Below are positions 9,910 through 20,133 of a DNA stretch of 64,000 nucleotides, piece by piece. The stretch spans positions 2,418,001 to 2,482,000 of the forward strand of contig NZ_CP132932.1 of assembly GCF_040358985.1 (NCBI RefSeq). Reading direction: 5' to 3'. Each line of letters opens with the position of its first letter. Position 1 is the first letter of the stretch. The notes under the pieces were generated by a model. It was not told the origin of the DNA. It did not search any database and saw nothing but the letters and a program-made list of their open reading frames with translations. The stretch is from Tunturibacter empetritectus. GTDB lineage: Bacteria; Acidobacteriota; Terriglobia; Terriglobales; Acidobacteriaceae. Both the position numbers and the translations under genes were made by a program.

Positions 9910-10028
9910 CGTCTAACCAACAATAACTTCCCTGCGTCTAAGAATAATTGTCCTGCGTCTAACAAAAATCGGAACGAATATGACGGGCGTTTCGTAGATT
10001 CAGCATTGCCTGACGCAGGAGATGCGTC
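9910..10028. promoter_or_regulatory. Repeated CGTCTAA boxes and a GACGCA dyad before RND operon
   Basis: In the divergent gap between the UbiA fusion and the efflux operon, CGTCTAA occurs at 9910, 9935 and 9956, the last two as CCTGCGTCTAA. A perfect inverted repeat GACGCA-N5-TGCGTC lies at 10012-10028 and shares the GCGTC core. This looks like a cluster of sites for one regulator, but no regulator gene sits beside it. Confidence 0.45.
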
Positions 10029-10125
10029 TGAGCGACCAACGTCATTATCGTTTATTCTTAGATATCTGGCACACCTATCATTTTGTTCGTGCAGTGAATT
10101 TTTCTGAGAGAGCTTGAGAGACTCC

Positions 10126-11511
10126 ATGCCGTCAACGCAGATGAACGAGAAAGAACGAGTAGACGGGGCAGCGGCAGCGGAGTCGCAGAAGAACCTGCGA
10201 GAGAGCGAGCCGTTGGTAGAGGGGCCGAAGGGATCGCCGGCGCGGAAGTGGATTGTGGTGCTGGTGATTCTGGCCGTGGTGGGGGCGGCGGTATGGAAGA
10301 TCCGCCGGAACACGGCAGAACAGACCGGCGTCCAGATGATGATGGCGGCGCAGGCGGATAGGCCGACGCCAGTGCAGGTGTCTTCGGTGCAACAGAAGAC
10401 GATGCCGATTTTCCTTACCGCTCTGGGAACCGTTACGGCATACAACACGGTGACGATCAAGTCGCGTGTGGATGGGCAGTTAATGCAGGTGCCGGTTCGC
10501 GAAGGGCAGGCGGTGCGGCAGGGACAGGTGCTGGCGGAGATCGATCCGAAACCTTACCAGGCGGCGCTGGAGCAGGCGCAGGGGCAGTTGGTGAAGGACC
10601 AGGCGAATGCGGTGAATGCTCGCGCGGAGGCGGCGCGGTATGAGGCGCTGCTGTCGGCTGGCGTGGTTTCGAAGGAGAGCCAGCAGGCACAGGCTTCGAC
10701 GGCGGGGCAGGCGGAGGGTTCGATTGCCTCAGACCGCGCGGCGATTGAAGCGGCGAAGGTGAACCTGGGGTATACGAAGATTTTTTCGCCGATCAATGGG
10801 GTGGTTGGGCTGCGGCAGGTGGATGCCGGAAATATTGTGCATGCAGCGGATACAAATGGACTGCTGGTGGTGACGCAGCTGCAGCCGATCGCTGTAATCT
10901 TTACGTTGCCGGAGGATCAGCTGCCGGAGGTGTTGAAGAAGTCGCGGGCGGGCGACAAGCTGGTGGTGGAGGCGTATGACCGGGCTGCTGCGACTCACCT
11001 GGCGAGCGGAAGTTTGCTGACGGTCGATAACCAGATTGATACGACGACGGGGACAGTGAAGGCCAAGGCTGTCTTCGAGAATAAGGATGGGGCGCTGTTT
11101 CCGAATCAGTTTGTGAATGTGCGGTTGATCCTGCAAGAGAAGAGGAATGCGGTGGTGATTCCGGCTTCGGCGCTGCAGACGGGGACGCAGGGGAACTTCG
11201 TCTACCTGCTGAAGCAGGGGCAGCCGCCGGCTGATCCGCTGGCGAAGAAGGATGCGGATGGGCCGGTGATCGAGCTGCCAGAGAACAAGACGAACTACTA
11301 CGTGATGGCGCAGACGGTGAATGTGGAGCTGACTGAGGGGACGCAGGTGATCCTGAGCGGCGGAGTGAAGCCGGGAGACCAGATTGTGGTGGATGGGCAG
11401 GAGAAGTTGAAGAACGGAAGCAAGGTATTTCCGAGGACGGCTCCGGTGAAAGCTGGAGATGGAACAACTGCTGAGTTGGGTATGACAAGCACCACGGGGC
11501 AGCCCTCGTGA
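10126..11511 (+). CDS. RND efflux periplasmic adaptor (MdtA-like)
   Basis: Membrane-fusion protein that links the inner-membrane RND pump to an outer-membrane channel. A charged N-terminal tail is followed by one membrane anchor (about residues 41-59). Then come the lipoyl half-motif [51 protein letters not shown], a coiled-coil hairpin ([27 protein letters not shown]...) and the beta-barrel and membrane-proximal parts. [14 protein letters not shown] is typical of the MdtA/AcrA family. I prefer ATG 10126, with GAGAG upstream; a TTG at 10114 in frame is possible. The stop overlaps the next start (GTGA at 11508-11511), so it is the first gene of a three-gene operon. No outer-membrane TolC-like gene follows. 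Confidence 0.92.
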   Translation: MPSTQMNEKERVDGAAAAESQKNLRESEPLVEGPKGSPARKWIVVLVILAVVGAAVWKIRRNTAEQTGVQMMMAAQADRPTPVQVSSVQQKTMPIFLTALGTVTAYNTVTIKSRVDGQLMQVPVREGQAVRQGQVLAEIDPKPYQAALEQAQGQLVKDQANAVNARAEAARYEALLSAGVVSKESQQAQASTAGQAEGSIASDRAAIEAAKVNLGYTKIFSPINGVVGLRQVDAGNIVHAADTNGLLVVTQLQPIAVIFTLPEDQLPEVLKKSRAGDKLVVEAYDRAAATHLASGSLLTVDNQIDTTTGTVKAKAVFENKDGALFPNQFVNVRLILQEKRNAVVIPASALQTGTQGNFVYLLKQGQPPADPLAKKDADGPVIELPENKTNYYVMAQTVNVELTEGTQVILSGGVKPGDQIVVDGQEKLKNGSKVFPRTAPVKAGDGTTAELGMTSTTGQPS

Positions 11512-14500
11512 GTCCTTCGAAGCCGTTTATTCTTCGGCCGGTGGCCACCTCGCTATTGATGGTGGCCATTTTGCTTGCGGGGTTTGTCGCGTATGAGCAA
11601 CTGCCGGTGTCGGCGCTGCCGCAGGTGGACTATCCGACGATCCAGGTGCAGACGTTTTATCCGGGGGCGAGCCCGGAGGTGATGGCGTCGTCGGTGACGG
11701 CTCCGCTGGAGCGGCAGTTTGGGCAGATACCGGGGCTGAGTCAGATGACTTCGTCGAGCTCTGGCGGCGGCAGTGTAATTACGCTGCAGTTCGATCTGTC
11801 GGAGTCGATCGATATTGCGCAGCAGGATGTGCAGGCGGCGATCAATGCGGCGTTCAGCTATCTGCCGAAGGACCTGCCGAATCCGCCGGTGTACAGCAAA
11901 GTGAATCCTGCTGATGCACCGATTATGACGCTGGCGCTGACCAGCGATACGCTGCCGCTGGCGAAGGTGGAGGACCTGGCGGATACGGTGATCGCGCAGA
12001 AGATCTCGCAGCTTTCGGGTGTGGGGCTGGTGTCGATCAATGGTGGGCAGAAGCCTGCGGTGCGGATTCAAGCGAATCCTACGGCTCTGGCTAACTATGG
12101 ACTTAGCCTTGAGGATATTCGCGCGGCGATCGGAACGACGAATGTGGATCAGGCCAAGGGAAACCTGAATGGGGCGAGTCAATCGTATACGATCGGCGCG
12201 AACGATCAACTGCCGTCGAGTGATGCTTATAACAAGGTGATTATTGCGTATCGGAATGGGTCGCCGGTGCGGTTGTCGGATGTGGCGAATGCGGTAGACA
12301 GCGCGGAGAACCTGTTTCAGGCAGCGTGGATGGGGACCGCGGCGCAGGCTGGTGCGGGCGGCCAGCAGGTGCATGATGCGGTGTTGAAGCCGGCGGTGAT
12401 TGTGAACATCCAGCGGCAGCCGGGGGCGAACATCATCGGCGTGGTGGATGAGGTGCAGAAGATTCTGCCGCAGCTGCGGTCGACGATGCCGGCGACGGTT
12501 CAACTGCAGGTGCTGACGGATCGGACGAATACGATTCGGGCTTCGGTGAAGGATGTGCAGTTTTCACTAGTGCTGACGATCGGGCTGGTCGTGATGGTGA
12601 TCTTCCTGTTCCTGCGGTCGATTGCTGCGACGATTATTCCTTCGGTTGCGGTGCCGCTGTCGATTGTGGGGACGTTTGGGGTGATGTACCTGCTCGGGTA
12701 CAGCCTGAATAACCTCTCGCTGATGGCGTTGACGATCTCTACCGGATTTGTGGTGGATGACGCGATTGTGATGATCGAGAACATTGCGCGGTTTCTGGAG
12801 CAGGGTGACTCGCCGTTGGAGGCTGCGCTTAAGGGTTCGGAACAGATTGGGTTCACGATTGTCTCGCTGACGGTGAGCTTGATTGCGGTGCTGATTCCGC
12901 TGCTTTTCATGGGCGATATTGTGGGTCGGCTGTTCCGCGAGTTTGCTGTAACGCTGGCGGTTACAATTCTGGTCTCGGCGCTGGTTTCTCTGACATTGAC
13001 GCCGATGATGGCGGCGAAGCTACTGCGGCATACGCCGGAGAGCGAGCAGAATGCGTTCTACAAGAAGAGCGAAGAGTTCTTCGAGTATGTGATTGCGAAG
13101 TATGCTGTGGGGGTGCGGTTTGTACTGCGGCATCAGACAGCCACGCTGCTCGTGACTCTGGCTACGTTTGCACTGACGGTGTATCTGTTTTTGATTGTGC
13201 CGAAGGGGTTCTTCCCGGTGCAGGATACGGGCGTGCTGCTGGGAATTACGGAGGCTCCGCAGACGATCAGCTTCAATGCGATGAGCTCGCGGCAACAGGC
13301 GTTGGCGAGAATCATTCTGCAGGATAAAGATGTTGAGAGTGTTTCCTCGTTCATTGGGATCGACGGGACCAACTCGACGCTGAACAGCGGACGCATTCAG
13401 ATCAACTTGAAGGATCGGGAGCAGAGGAGTTCTACCGCGCTTGAGGTGATTCAGCGGCTGGAGCCGAAGGTTGCTACGGTAGATGGGATTCAGTGCTTTC
13501 TGCAGCCACTGCAGGATCTGACGGTGGAAGACCGCGTGAGCCGGACGCAGTATCAATACTCGTTGGAAGATGCGAATACTGAGGAGTTGGCGATGTGGAC
13601 GGGCAGGTTGGTCGCGAAGCTCAACCAGATTCCGATTCTGAGCGACGTGGCGAGCGATGAGCAGATGAGCGGGCTTGAGGCGCAGCTGGTGATCGATCGC
13701 GATACGGCTTCTCGGCTGGGAATTACGCCGCAGAATATCGACGACACGCTGGATGATGCATTTGCGCAGCGGCAGGTTTCGACGATCTTTACGCAGCAGA
13801 ATCAGTATCACGTGGTGCTGGAGGTGGCTCCGAAGTACCAGCGAAATCCGGCGGCGCTCGACAACATTTATGTGAAGAGTTCGAACGGAACGCAAGTGCC
13901 GCTGTCGACGTTTACGCACTTTGAAGAGAAGCCCACGGCGCTTGTGATCAATCACCAGGGACAGTTCCCGGCTGTGACGATCTCGTTTAATTTGGCGCCG
14001 GGCAAGTCTATCGGCGACGCAGTGGATGCGGTGAATAAGGCCCAGGCGGAGCTGAATATGCCACCGAGCGTTAAGGGTGAGTTCCAGGGTTCGGCGAAGG
14101 CTTTTGAGTCTTCGATTGCGAATGAGCCAATTCTGATCCTGGCAGCGCTGATCGTGGTTTATATCGTGCTCGGTGTTTTGTACGAGAGCTATATCCATCC
14201 GATTACGATTCTTTCAACGCTGCCGTCGGCTGGAGTTGGCGCGATTCTGGCGCTGCTGCTGTTCCATGTGGACTTGAGTGTGATTGCGCTGATCGGCATC
14301 ATTCTGCTGATCGGGATCGTGAAGAAGAACGCGATTATGATGATCGACTTTGCGCTGGAGGCTGAGCGCGAACAGGGGATGACGCCGACGGAGGCGATCT
14401 ATCAGGCTTGTCTGCTGCGGTTTCGGCCGATCATGATGACGACGATGGCGGCACTGCTTGGCGGTTTGCCGCTGGCGCTTGGAACGGGCACGGGTAGTGA

Positions 14501-14675
14501 GTTGAGGCGGCCGCTGGGGATCACGATTGTTGGCGGACTAATTGTGTCACAGGTGTTGACGCTGTTTACGACGCCGGTGGTTTATCTGTTCTTCGACCGG
14601 ATCGCGCGCAGGTCGAGGCGGGCTCAAGGTTCCAAGGATGTGGAGTTGCACGCGCACGCGATGTCAGCTGATTGA
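11508..14675 (+). CDS. RND multidrug efflux permease, MdtB-like
   Basis: Inner-membrane drug/proton antiporter of the HAE1-RND family, 1055 residues, typical length with 12 helices and two large periplasmic loops. It begins [19 protein letters not shown], the usual first helix. The proton-relay helix has the Asp pair in [15 protein letters not shown] (about residues 416-417). The second half keeps [21 protein letters not shown] and [20 protein letters not shown], both standard. It starts on GTG overlapping the adaptor stop by 4 bases, so translation is probably coupled. The next gene, 19 bases on, is a second permease, the arrangement of MdtABC, in which MdtB and MdtC form a mixed trimer. Substrates cannot be read from sequence. 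Confidence 0.93.
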   Translation: MSPSKPFILRPVATSLLMVAILLAGFVAYEQLPVSALPQVDYPTIQVQTFYPGASPEVMASSVTAPLERQFGQIPGLSQMTSSSSGGGSVITLQFDLSESIDIAQQDVQAAINAAFSYLPKDLPNPPVYSKVNPADAPIMTLALTSDTLPLAKVEDLADTVIAQKISQLSGVGLVSINGGQKPAVRIQANPTALANYGLSLEDIRAAIGTTNVDQAKGNLNGASQSYTIGANDQLPSSDAYNKVIIAYRNGSPVRLSDVANAVDSAENLFQAAWMGTAAQAGAGGQQVHDAVLKPAVIVNIQRQPGANIIGVVDEVQKILPQLRSTMPATVQLQVLTDRTNTIRASVKDVQFSLVLTIGLVVMVIFLFLRSIAATIIPSVAVPLSIVGTFGVMYLLGYSLNNLSLMALTISTGFVVDDAIVMIENIARFLEQGDSPLEAALKGSEQIGFTIVSLTVSLIAVLIPLLFMGDIVGRLFREFAVTLAVTILVSALVSLTLTPMMAAKLLRHTPESEQNAFYKKSEEFFEYVIAKYAVGVRFVLRHQTATLLVTLATFALTVYLFLIVPKGFFPVQDTGVLLGITEAPQTISFNAMSSRQQALARIILQDKDVESVSSFIGIDGTNSTLNSGRIQINLKDREQRSSTALEVIQRLEPKVATVDGIQCFLQPLQDLTVEDRVSRTQYQYSLEDANTEELAMWTGRLVAKLNQIPILSDVASDEQMSGLEAQLVIDRDTASRLGITPQNIDDTLDDAFAQRQVSTIFTQQNQYHVVLEVAPKYQRNPAALDNIYVKSSNGTQVPLSTFTHFEEKPTALVINHQGQFPAVTISFNLAPGKSIGDAVDAVNKAQAELNMPPSVKGEFQGSAKAFESSIANEPILILAALIVVYIVLGVLYESYIHPITILSTLPSAGVGAILALLLFHVDLSVIALIGIILLIGIVKKNAIMMIDFALEAEREQGMTPTEAIYQACLLRFRPIMMTTMAALLGGLPLALGTGTGSELRRPLGITIVGGLIVSQVLTLFTTPVVYLFFDRIARRSRRAQGSKDVELHAHAMSAD

Positions 14676-14694
14676 TGGTTAAGGATTAAGAATT

Positions 14695-17600
14695 ATGCAT
14701 TTTTCAGCACCATTTATTCGGCGGCCGGTAGCGACGTTTCTGTTGTCGCTGGCGGTGATTCTGGCGGGTGCGGTGGCCTATACGCTGCTACCCGTGGCCA
14801 GTCTGCCGCAGGTGGAGTTTCCGGTGATCTCGGTAGGTGCGAATTTGCCGGGTGCCGATCCGGAGACGATGGCCTCGTCTGTGGCGACGCCGCTGGAGCG
14901 GCAGTTCTCGAAGATTGCCGGCGTCAACGAGATGACGTCCTATTCTTCAACCGGCGTGGTGGGGATTACGCTGCAGTTTGATCTGACGCGCGATGTGAAT
15001 GGAGCGGCGCGGGATGTGCAGGCGGCGATCAATGCAGCGCGGAGTCAACTGCCTGCGAATCTGCCAAGTAATCCTGGGTACTACAAGGTGAATCCGGCGG
15101 ACTCGCCGATCATGATTATCGCGTTGACCTCTGACACGATGAATGTGCCGCAGCTGTATGACGCTTGCGACAGTATTCTGGCACAGAAGATCGCGCAGAT
15201 CCCGGGTGTGGGGCAGACGTTCTGCGGAGGAAGCGCAAAGCCTTCGGTGCGGATCGAGGCGAACCCGATGCAGCTGGCGCACTATGGCGTGGGGCTGGAG
15301 GCGTTGCGGGCGGCGATCGGCACGGTGAATGTGAATCAGCCGAAGGGATACCTGCAGGATGACACGCGGCGGTGGAGTGTCAGTGCGACGGATCAGTTGT
15401 TTGGCGCGGCGGCGTATGCTCCGTTGATTGTTGCGACGGACAAAGGGCCGGTGAGTTCTGCGGCTGCGAGTTCGGGGCTGCCGGCTTCGGTGGCGAGCGC
15501 GTTGACGAGCAATCCGCAGGCGGTTGGTGGAAGTGCGGGTTCGAGTGGTGCCGGGACTGCTGCGAATGCGCCCGTGGCGAACAGTTCGACTGCGGCTGTT
15601 GCTGCACCTGTCGTTGCGAGTACCGGGAAGGGCGCCGGGCCTGGAACGGCGCATGGTGTGGTACGGATTCAGGATGTGGCGAATGTCGTCAACAGCGTTG
15701 AGGATGTTCATGCTACCGGGGTGTTCAACGGCAAGCCTGCGATTCTTGTGATCGTGTTCAAGACTTCGACGGCGAACGTGATTCAGACGGTGGACAACGT
15801 GAAGAAGATGCTGCCGTTGCTCGAGGCATCGATTCCACCGGCGATCTCGGTGCATGTGGCACTCGACCGGACAACGACGATTCGTGCTTCGGTGAAGGAT
15901 GTAACGCGAACGCTAGTGATCTCGATCCTGCTGGTGATCCTGGTGGTGTTTCTGTTCCTACGGGAGGTGCGGTCGACTTTGATTCCGACGGTCGCGGTGC
16001 CTTTGAGCCTGCTGGGGACCTTCGCGGTGATGTATCTGCTGGGATATACGCTGGATAATCTTTCGCTGATGGCGCTAACGATCTCGACGGGGTTTGTGGT
16101 CGATGACGCGATTGTGGTGATCGAAAATATCAGCCGGCATCTTGAGGCCGGGATGACGCCGTTGCAGGCGGCGATGGTGGGTTCGAAGGAGATTGGATTT
16201 ACGGTGGTGTCGATGAGCACGTCGCTGATTGCGGTGTTCATTCCGATTCTGCTAATGGGTGGGATTGTAGGGCGGCTGTTTCGTGAGTTTGCGGTGACGC
16301 TGTCGGTCGCAATTATGGTCTCGCTGGTGGTGTCGCTGACGACTACGCCGATGTTGAGCGCGAAGTTTCTGGAGCCACATGGCAGGCGGGAGCATGGGTG
16401 GTTCTATCGTTCGGGCGAGCGGGCGCTGGCGTGGATGGCGGCGGAGTATGAGTTGGGGTTGCGCTGGGTGTTGAAGCATCAACGGCTGGTGCTGGTGATT
16501 ACGGTGCTGACGTTTGTGCTGAATGTTTATCTGTACATCCTGGTACCGAAGGGATTCTTTCCGGAGCAGGATGCGGGGCGTATCGGTGGGCAGGTACAGG
16601 GGCAGCAGGATGTATCGTTCGCGCAGATGAAGAAGAATGTGCTGGCGCTGGCGGCGATTGCGCAACAGGATCCAGGCGTTGAAGATGTTACGGCGTTTGC
16701 GGGTGGGCGCGGAAATTCGAACGGCGGCTTCATGTTCATGTCGCTGAAGCCGGATGCGGAGCGCAAGAAGGCGGGAGACACGGCGCAGGTGATCGTGAAC
16801 AGGTTGCGGCCCAAGGTCAGCAACTTGCCTGGCGTGATTATGTACCTGCAGGCGTTTCAGGATCTGCGGATTGGCGGACGGAATACGGCGACGGAGTATC
16901 AGTACACCCTGACTGGAGATAATCTGAAGGAGTTGAACGAGTGGGGTCCTAAGTTGCAAGCTGCAATGGATCAACTGCCGCAGATCAAAGACGTCGCTAC
17001 GGATCAACAGGCGCTGGGATTACGTGGGCAGTTGGTGATCGACCGTGCGACGGCCAGCCGGTTGGGGGTGTCGCCGCTGACGATTGATTCCACGCTGTCG
17101 GATGCGTTTGCACAGACCCAGGTTTCGACGACGTACATGCCGCTGAATCAGTATCACGTGGTGATGGAGGTTGCGCCGCAGTTCCAGGAAGATCCGGATG
17201 CGCTGAAGAGTATCTATGTGAAGAGCACGACGGGGGCGATGGTGCCCCTGTCGGCGGTGACGCACTTTGAGGCGCAGAGAATTCCGCTGGCGGTAAATCA
17301 CCAGTCGCAGTCGCCGGCTACGACGTTGTCGTTCAATCTGGCGCCGGGGGCTTCGCTGAGTCAGGCGACGCAGGCGATTCAGCAGGCTCGCGTGGATATC
17401 GGGATGCCGTCGGCGATTCATGGCGGATTTGCTGGTTCGGCACAGGCCTTCAAGGATTCGCTGAAGAGTGAGCCGTGGTTGATTTTGCTGGCGTTGATTG
17501 CGGTCTATCTTGTGCTGGGGATTCTGTATGAGAGCTTCATTCATCCGCTGACGATTCTGTCGACGCTGCCTTCGGCTGGGGTGGGCGCGATTGTGGCGCT

Positions 17601-18027
17601 GCTGCTGTTCAACGTGGATTTGAGTGTGATCGCGATGATCGGGATTATTCTTTTAATCGGGATCGTAAAGAAGAATGCGATCATGATGATCGACTTTGCG
17701 CTGGTGGCGGAGAGACAGCATGGCAAGACGCCGCAGGAGGCGATCTTCGAGGCTTGTATGCTGCGGTTCCGGCCGATCATGATGACGACGATGGCGGCTC
17801 TGCTCGGAGGGCTGCCGCTGGCGCTTGGTCGCGGGACCGGCAGTGAGATGCGGAGACCGCTGGGGATCACGATTGTGGGTGGGTTGATTGTGTCGCAGGC
17901 GCTTACGCTGTTTACTACGCCGGTGGTTTATCTGTTTTTCGATCGGGTGAGGGGCAGGTTTGCTCGGGCGGTGCGGGGGCGACGGGCTGGGCGGCGGCGG
18001 GTGGCTGAGGTTGTGGCTGGGGATTAG
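14695..18027 (+). CDS. RND multidrug efflux permease, MdtC-like, with loop insert
   Basis: Second HAE1-RND permease of the operon, 1110 residues. The core is colinear with its neighbour: first helix FIRRPVATFLLSLAVILAG, proton-relay [15 protein letters not shown] (about 468-469) and [21 protein letters not shown] near the end. It is about 55 residues longer because of an Ala/Ser/Gly/Pro-rich insert at about residues 253-320 (bases 15451-15654), between the periplasmic segments ending DKGPV and starting VVRIQDVANVV. That site falls in the docking-domain loop before the 'DVANV' strand. The insert has no recognisable fold and looks like a flexible spacer. The tail is basic (RGRFARAVRGRRAGRRR). 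Presumed to pair with the MdtB-like permease. Confidence 0.92.
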   Translation: MHFSAPFIRRPVATFLLSLAVILAGAVAYTLLPVASLPQVEFPVISVGANLPGADPETMASSVATPLERQFSKIAGVNEMTSYSSTGVVGITLQFDLTRDVNGAARDVQAAINAARSQLPANLPSNPGYYKVNPADSPIMIIALTSDTMNVPQLYDACDSILAQKIAQIPGVGQTFCGGSAKPSVRIEANPMQLAHYGVGLEALRAAIGTVNVNQPKGYLQDDTRRWSVSATDQLFGAAAYAPLIVATDKGPVSSAAASSGLPASVASALTSNPQAVGGSAGSSGAGTAANAPVANSSTAAVAAPVVASTGKGAGPGTAHGVVRIQDVANVVNSVEDVHATGVFNGKPAILVIVFKTSTANVIQTVDNVKKMLPLLEASIPPAISVHVALDRTTTIRASVKDVTRTLVISILLVILVVFLFLREVRSTLIPTVAVPLSLLGTFAVMYLLGYTLDNLSLMALTISTGFVVDDAIVVIENISRHLEAGMTPLQAAMVGSKEIGFTVVSMSTSLIAVFIPILLMGGIVGRLFREFAVTLSVAIMVSLVVSLTTTPMLSAKFLEPHGRREHGWFYRSGERALAWMAAEYELGLRWVLKHQRLVLVITVLTFVLNVYLYILVPKGFFPEQDAGRIGGQVQGQQDVSFAQMKKNVLALAAIAQQDPGVEDVTAFAGGRGNSNGGFMFMSLKPDAERKKAGDTAQVIVNRLRPKVSNLPGVIMYLQAFQDLRIGGRNTATEYQYTLTGDNLKELNEWGPKLQAAMDQLPQIKDVATDQQALGLRGQLVIDRATASRLGVSPLTIDSTLSDAFAQTQVSTTYMPLNQYHVVMEVAPQFQEDPDALKSIYVKSTTGAMVPLSAVTHFEAQRIPLAVNHQSQSPATTLSFNLAPGASLSQATQAIQQARVDIGMPSAIHGGFAGSAQAFKDSLKSEPWLILLALIAVYLVLGILYESFIHPLTILSTLPSAGVGAIVALLLFNVDLSVIAMIGIILLIGIVKKNAIMMIDFALVAERQHGKTPQEAIFEACMLRFRPIMMTTMAALLGGLPLALGRGTGSEMRRPLGITIVGGLIVSQALTLFTTPVVYLFFDRVRGRFARAVRGRRAGRRRVAEVVAGD

Positions 18028-18139
18028 ATGGTTTGAGTCAACTGCTTGAGAAAGCTAAAAACAGGCAACCGCGTGCTGCGCGCACGGCGCGATCTCCCAT
18101 CGAGGCTGACGCGCCTTCGGCGCCTTGTTGGGGTTGGGT

Positions 18140-19936
18140 TTAGACCAAGGCGGGTTCGGCTACTACCGTGTCCGTCGAGCGACGATGCTCGAGGTAGCTG
18201 GTCTGAGTTGGGGATAACAATGTGGGTGGGAAGTAGGAGTTTTCGAAGTACTGCGCCAGCATACGGTGGGTGTTGAAGAAGCTGCCGTTGATGGCGATAC
18301 AGTGCTGCTGCATGTGCGCCCAGGCGTGAGGATTGGCGTACATGGGAGCGATCGACTCTTCGAGCTTTTCGTACAGGCTGGTTGCTTCGGCAGCTTCGTC
18401 TTCGCCGTCTTCGATGGCCCAGCCGGTGGTGTTTTCGGCACAGCCTTCGATCCACCAGCCGTCGAGGATGGAGAGCGAGGGGACACCGTTGAGGGCGGCC
18501 TTCATGCCGGAGGTGCCGGAAGCCTCGTAGGGGCGGCGAGGCGTGTTGACCCAGACATCGACGCCCTGGGTGAGGAGAGCGCCCAACTCCCAGTCGTAGT
18601 TTTCGATGTAGTAGATCTTGAGGGCCGAAGAGTTGAGCTTGGCGGCAGAGGCGAATACGTCGCGGATGAGGCCTTTGCCGGCGACGTCGGCGGGATGGGC
18701 TTTGCCGGCGTAGAGGATCTGGAGGCCGCCGATCTTCTCTGCTATTTCGACGAGGCGTTTGGGGTCGTGCAGAAGAAGGCTGGCGCGCTTGTAGGTGGCG
18801 ACGCGGCGGGCGAAGCCGAGGGTGAGGACGTTGGGATTGAAGTGATGGCCGGTGCGTTTGGCGATAGCGCTAAAGAGGCGGAGTTTGCCTTTGTTGTGCG
18901 CGGCGGCGATGCGGGCCGGGTCGATGCCGTAAACCGACCGGAGGTACTGGTTGTCAGTGCGCCAGTGAGGAATCTCTTCGTCGAGCAACTCCTGAAACTG
19001 GGGCGAGAGCCAGGTAGCGGCATGGACGCCGTTGGTGATGGAGTAGACCTTGTAGCCGGGGAACATCTGCTGAGAGACCTTGCCGTGCTGCATGGCCACG
19101 CCGTTGACGAAGCGCGAGAAGCGCAGGGCGATGTAGGTCATATTCATTAGGCCGTTGTGGAGGCAGCCAAACTGGTCGATGGCGGCGGCGCGGTCGTTGC
19201 CGAGAACCTGGTACATCTGATCAACACCGAACTGATCGTGGCCGGCCGGGACAGGGGTGTGGGTGGTGAAGACGCACTGCTGTCGAACGAACTCGATGTC
19301 GGCTTCGGTTGCGTCCTTGAGCGGGGTGCCTGCCAGGTGGTCTTCGAGGAGGCCGATGGCGAGGAGGGCGGCGTGGCCCTCGTTCATGTGATAGACCTTC
19401 GGTTTACATGCAAGCGCGTCAAGTAAGGAGACACCAGCGAGGCCGAGAACAGTCTCCTGACAGAGACGGTAGTAGGTGTCGCCGCCGTAGAGGTGGTCGG
19501 TGAGGCGGCGGTCCCAGGGGTCGTTGCCTTCGACGTCGGTGTCGAGGAGGAAGACGGGGATGATGTGGCCGGTGACGCCGACGACATCGAAGCGCCAAGC
19601 ACGGACCAGAACCTGCCGGCCCTGCATGGTGAGGGCGATGATCTGGTTGGCGCTGGGGAGGGTGGTCTCGGGGGACCAGGGGACGTCGGCTTCGGTCTGC
19701 TGGCCGATGTCGGAGAGCTTCTGGCGGAAGTAGCCGCAGCGATGGACGAGCGAGATGGCGACCATAGGGGCGGCGGTGTCGGCTGCGGAGCGGAGAGTGT
19801 CGCCGGCGAGCATGCCGAGGCCACCGGAGTAGGTGGGCAGGGCCGGAGAGAGAGCTATCTCCATGGAGAAGTAAGCGATGGTGCGGGTGGAGAGATCAGG
19901 CGTCGTAACAGGGATGGAGGCGGAGGGAAGAGTCAT
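18140..19936 (-). CDS. glgP: Alpha-glucan (glycogen/maltodextrin) phosphorylase, short type
   Basis: PLP-dependent phosphorylase that releases glucose 1-phosphate from alpha-1,4-glucans. About 598 residues, the short form that lacks the N-terminal extension of animal and E. coli enzymes (about 800). It opens with TIAYFSMEIALSPALPTYSGGLGMLAGD, has HMNEGHAALLAIGLLE in the middle, GFARRVATYKRASLLL and the PLP-lysine motif EASGTSGMKAALNG (Lys about 479). Start chosen at ATG 19936, with AAAGGA about 11 bases upstream; the frame extends to 20005 without better signals. It converges with the RND operon and lies downstream of the decarboxylase on the same strand. No other glycogen gene is visible here. 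Confidence 0.92.
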   Translation of the reverse strand: MTLPSASIPVTTPDLSTRTIAYFSMEIALSPALPTYSGGLGMLAGDTLRSAADTAAPMVAISLVHRCGYFRQKLSDIGQQTEADVPWSPETTLPSANQIIALTMQGRQVLVRAWRFDVVGVTGHIIPVFLLDTDVEGNDPWDRRLTDHLYGGDTYYRLCQETVLGLAGVSLLDALACKPKVYHMNEGHAALLAIGLLEDHLAGTPLKDATEADIEFVRQQCVFTTHTPVPAGHDQFGVDQMYQVLGNDRAAAIDQFGCLHNGLMNMTYIALRFSRFVNGVAMQHGKVSQQMFPGYKVYSITNGVHAATWLSPQFQELLDEEIPHWRTDNQYLRSVYGIDPARIAAAHNKGKLRLFSAIAKRTGHHFNPNVLTLGFARRVATYKRASLLLHDPKRLVEIAEKIGGLQILYAGKAHPADVAGKGLIRDVFASAAKLNSSALKIYYIENYDWELGALLTQGVDVWVNTPRRPYEASGTSGMKAALNGVPSLSILDGWWIEGCAENTTGWAIEDGEDEAAEATSLYEKLEESIAPMYANPHAWAHMQQHCIAINGSFFNTHRMLAQYFENSYFPPTLLSPTQTSYLEHRRSTDTVVAEPALV

Positions 19937-20133
19937 GCGGTGGTTAATCCTTTTCTCATCCGATTTTGTATCTCGTCGCGACGATGGCCCAGGTTGCGAT
20001 GACACATGATTCTCTATCGGCGGGTGAGATGCGCTGCGAGATCCGAAAGAGATCGTTGGAAACTTGAAATTATGGCTGATTCTACCAAACGACTCTCCAT
20101 CAAAAGATGGAACTCTGGTTACGTTTTCTCATG

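Noticed and set aside
8427..10460. Very long open frame (677 residues) on the minus strand across the UbiA fusion and the RND promoter
   Set aside because: It is a shifted frame of the HAD-UbiA gene; the translation is Ser/Pro/Thr-rich with no domain, as expected in GC-rich DNA.
18111..18123. GCGCC-TTC-GGCGC as terminator between the RND operon and the phosphorylase
   Set aside because: The stem is only 5 bp with a 3-base loop and no T-run; such short GC hairpins are common here.
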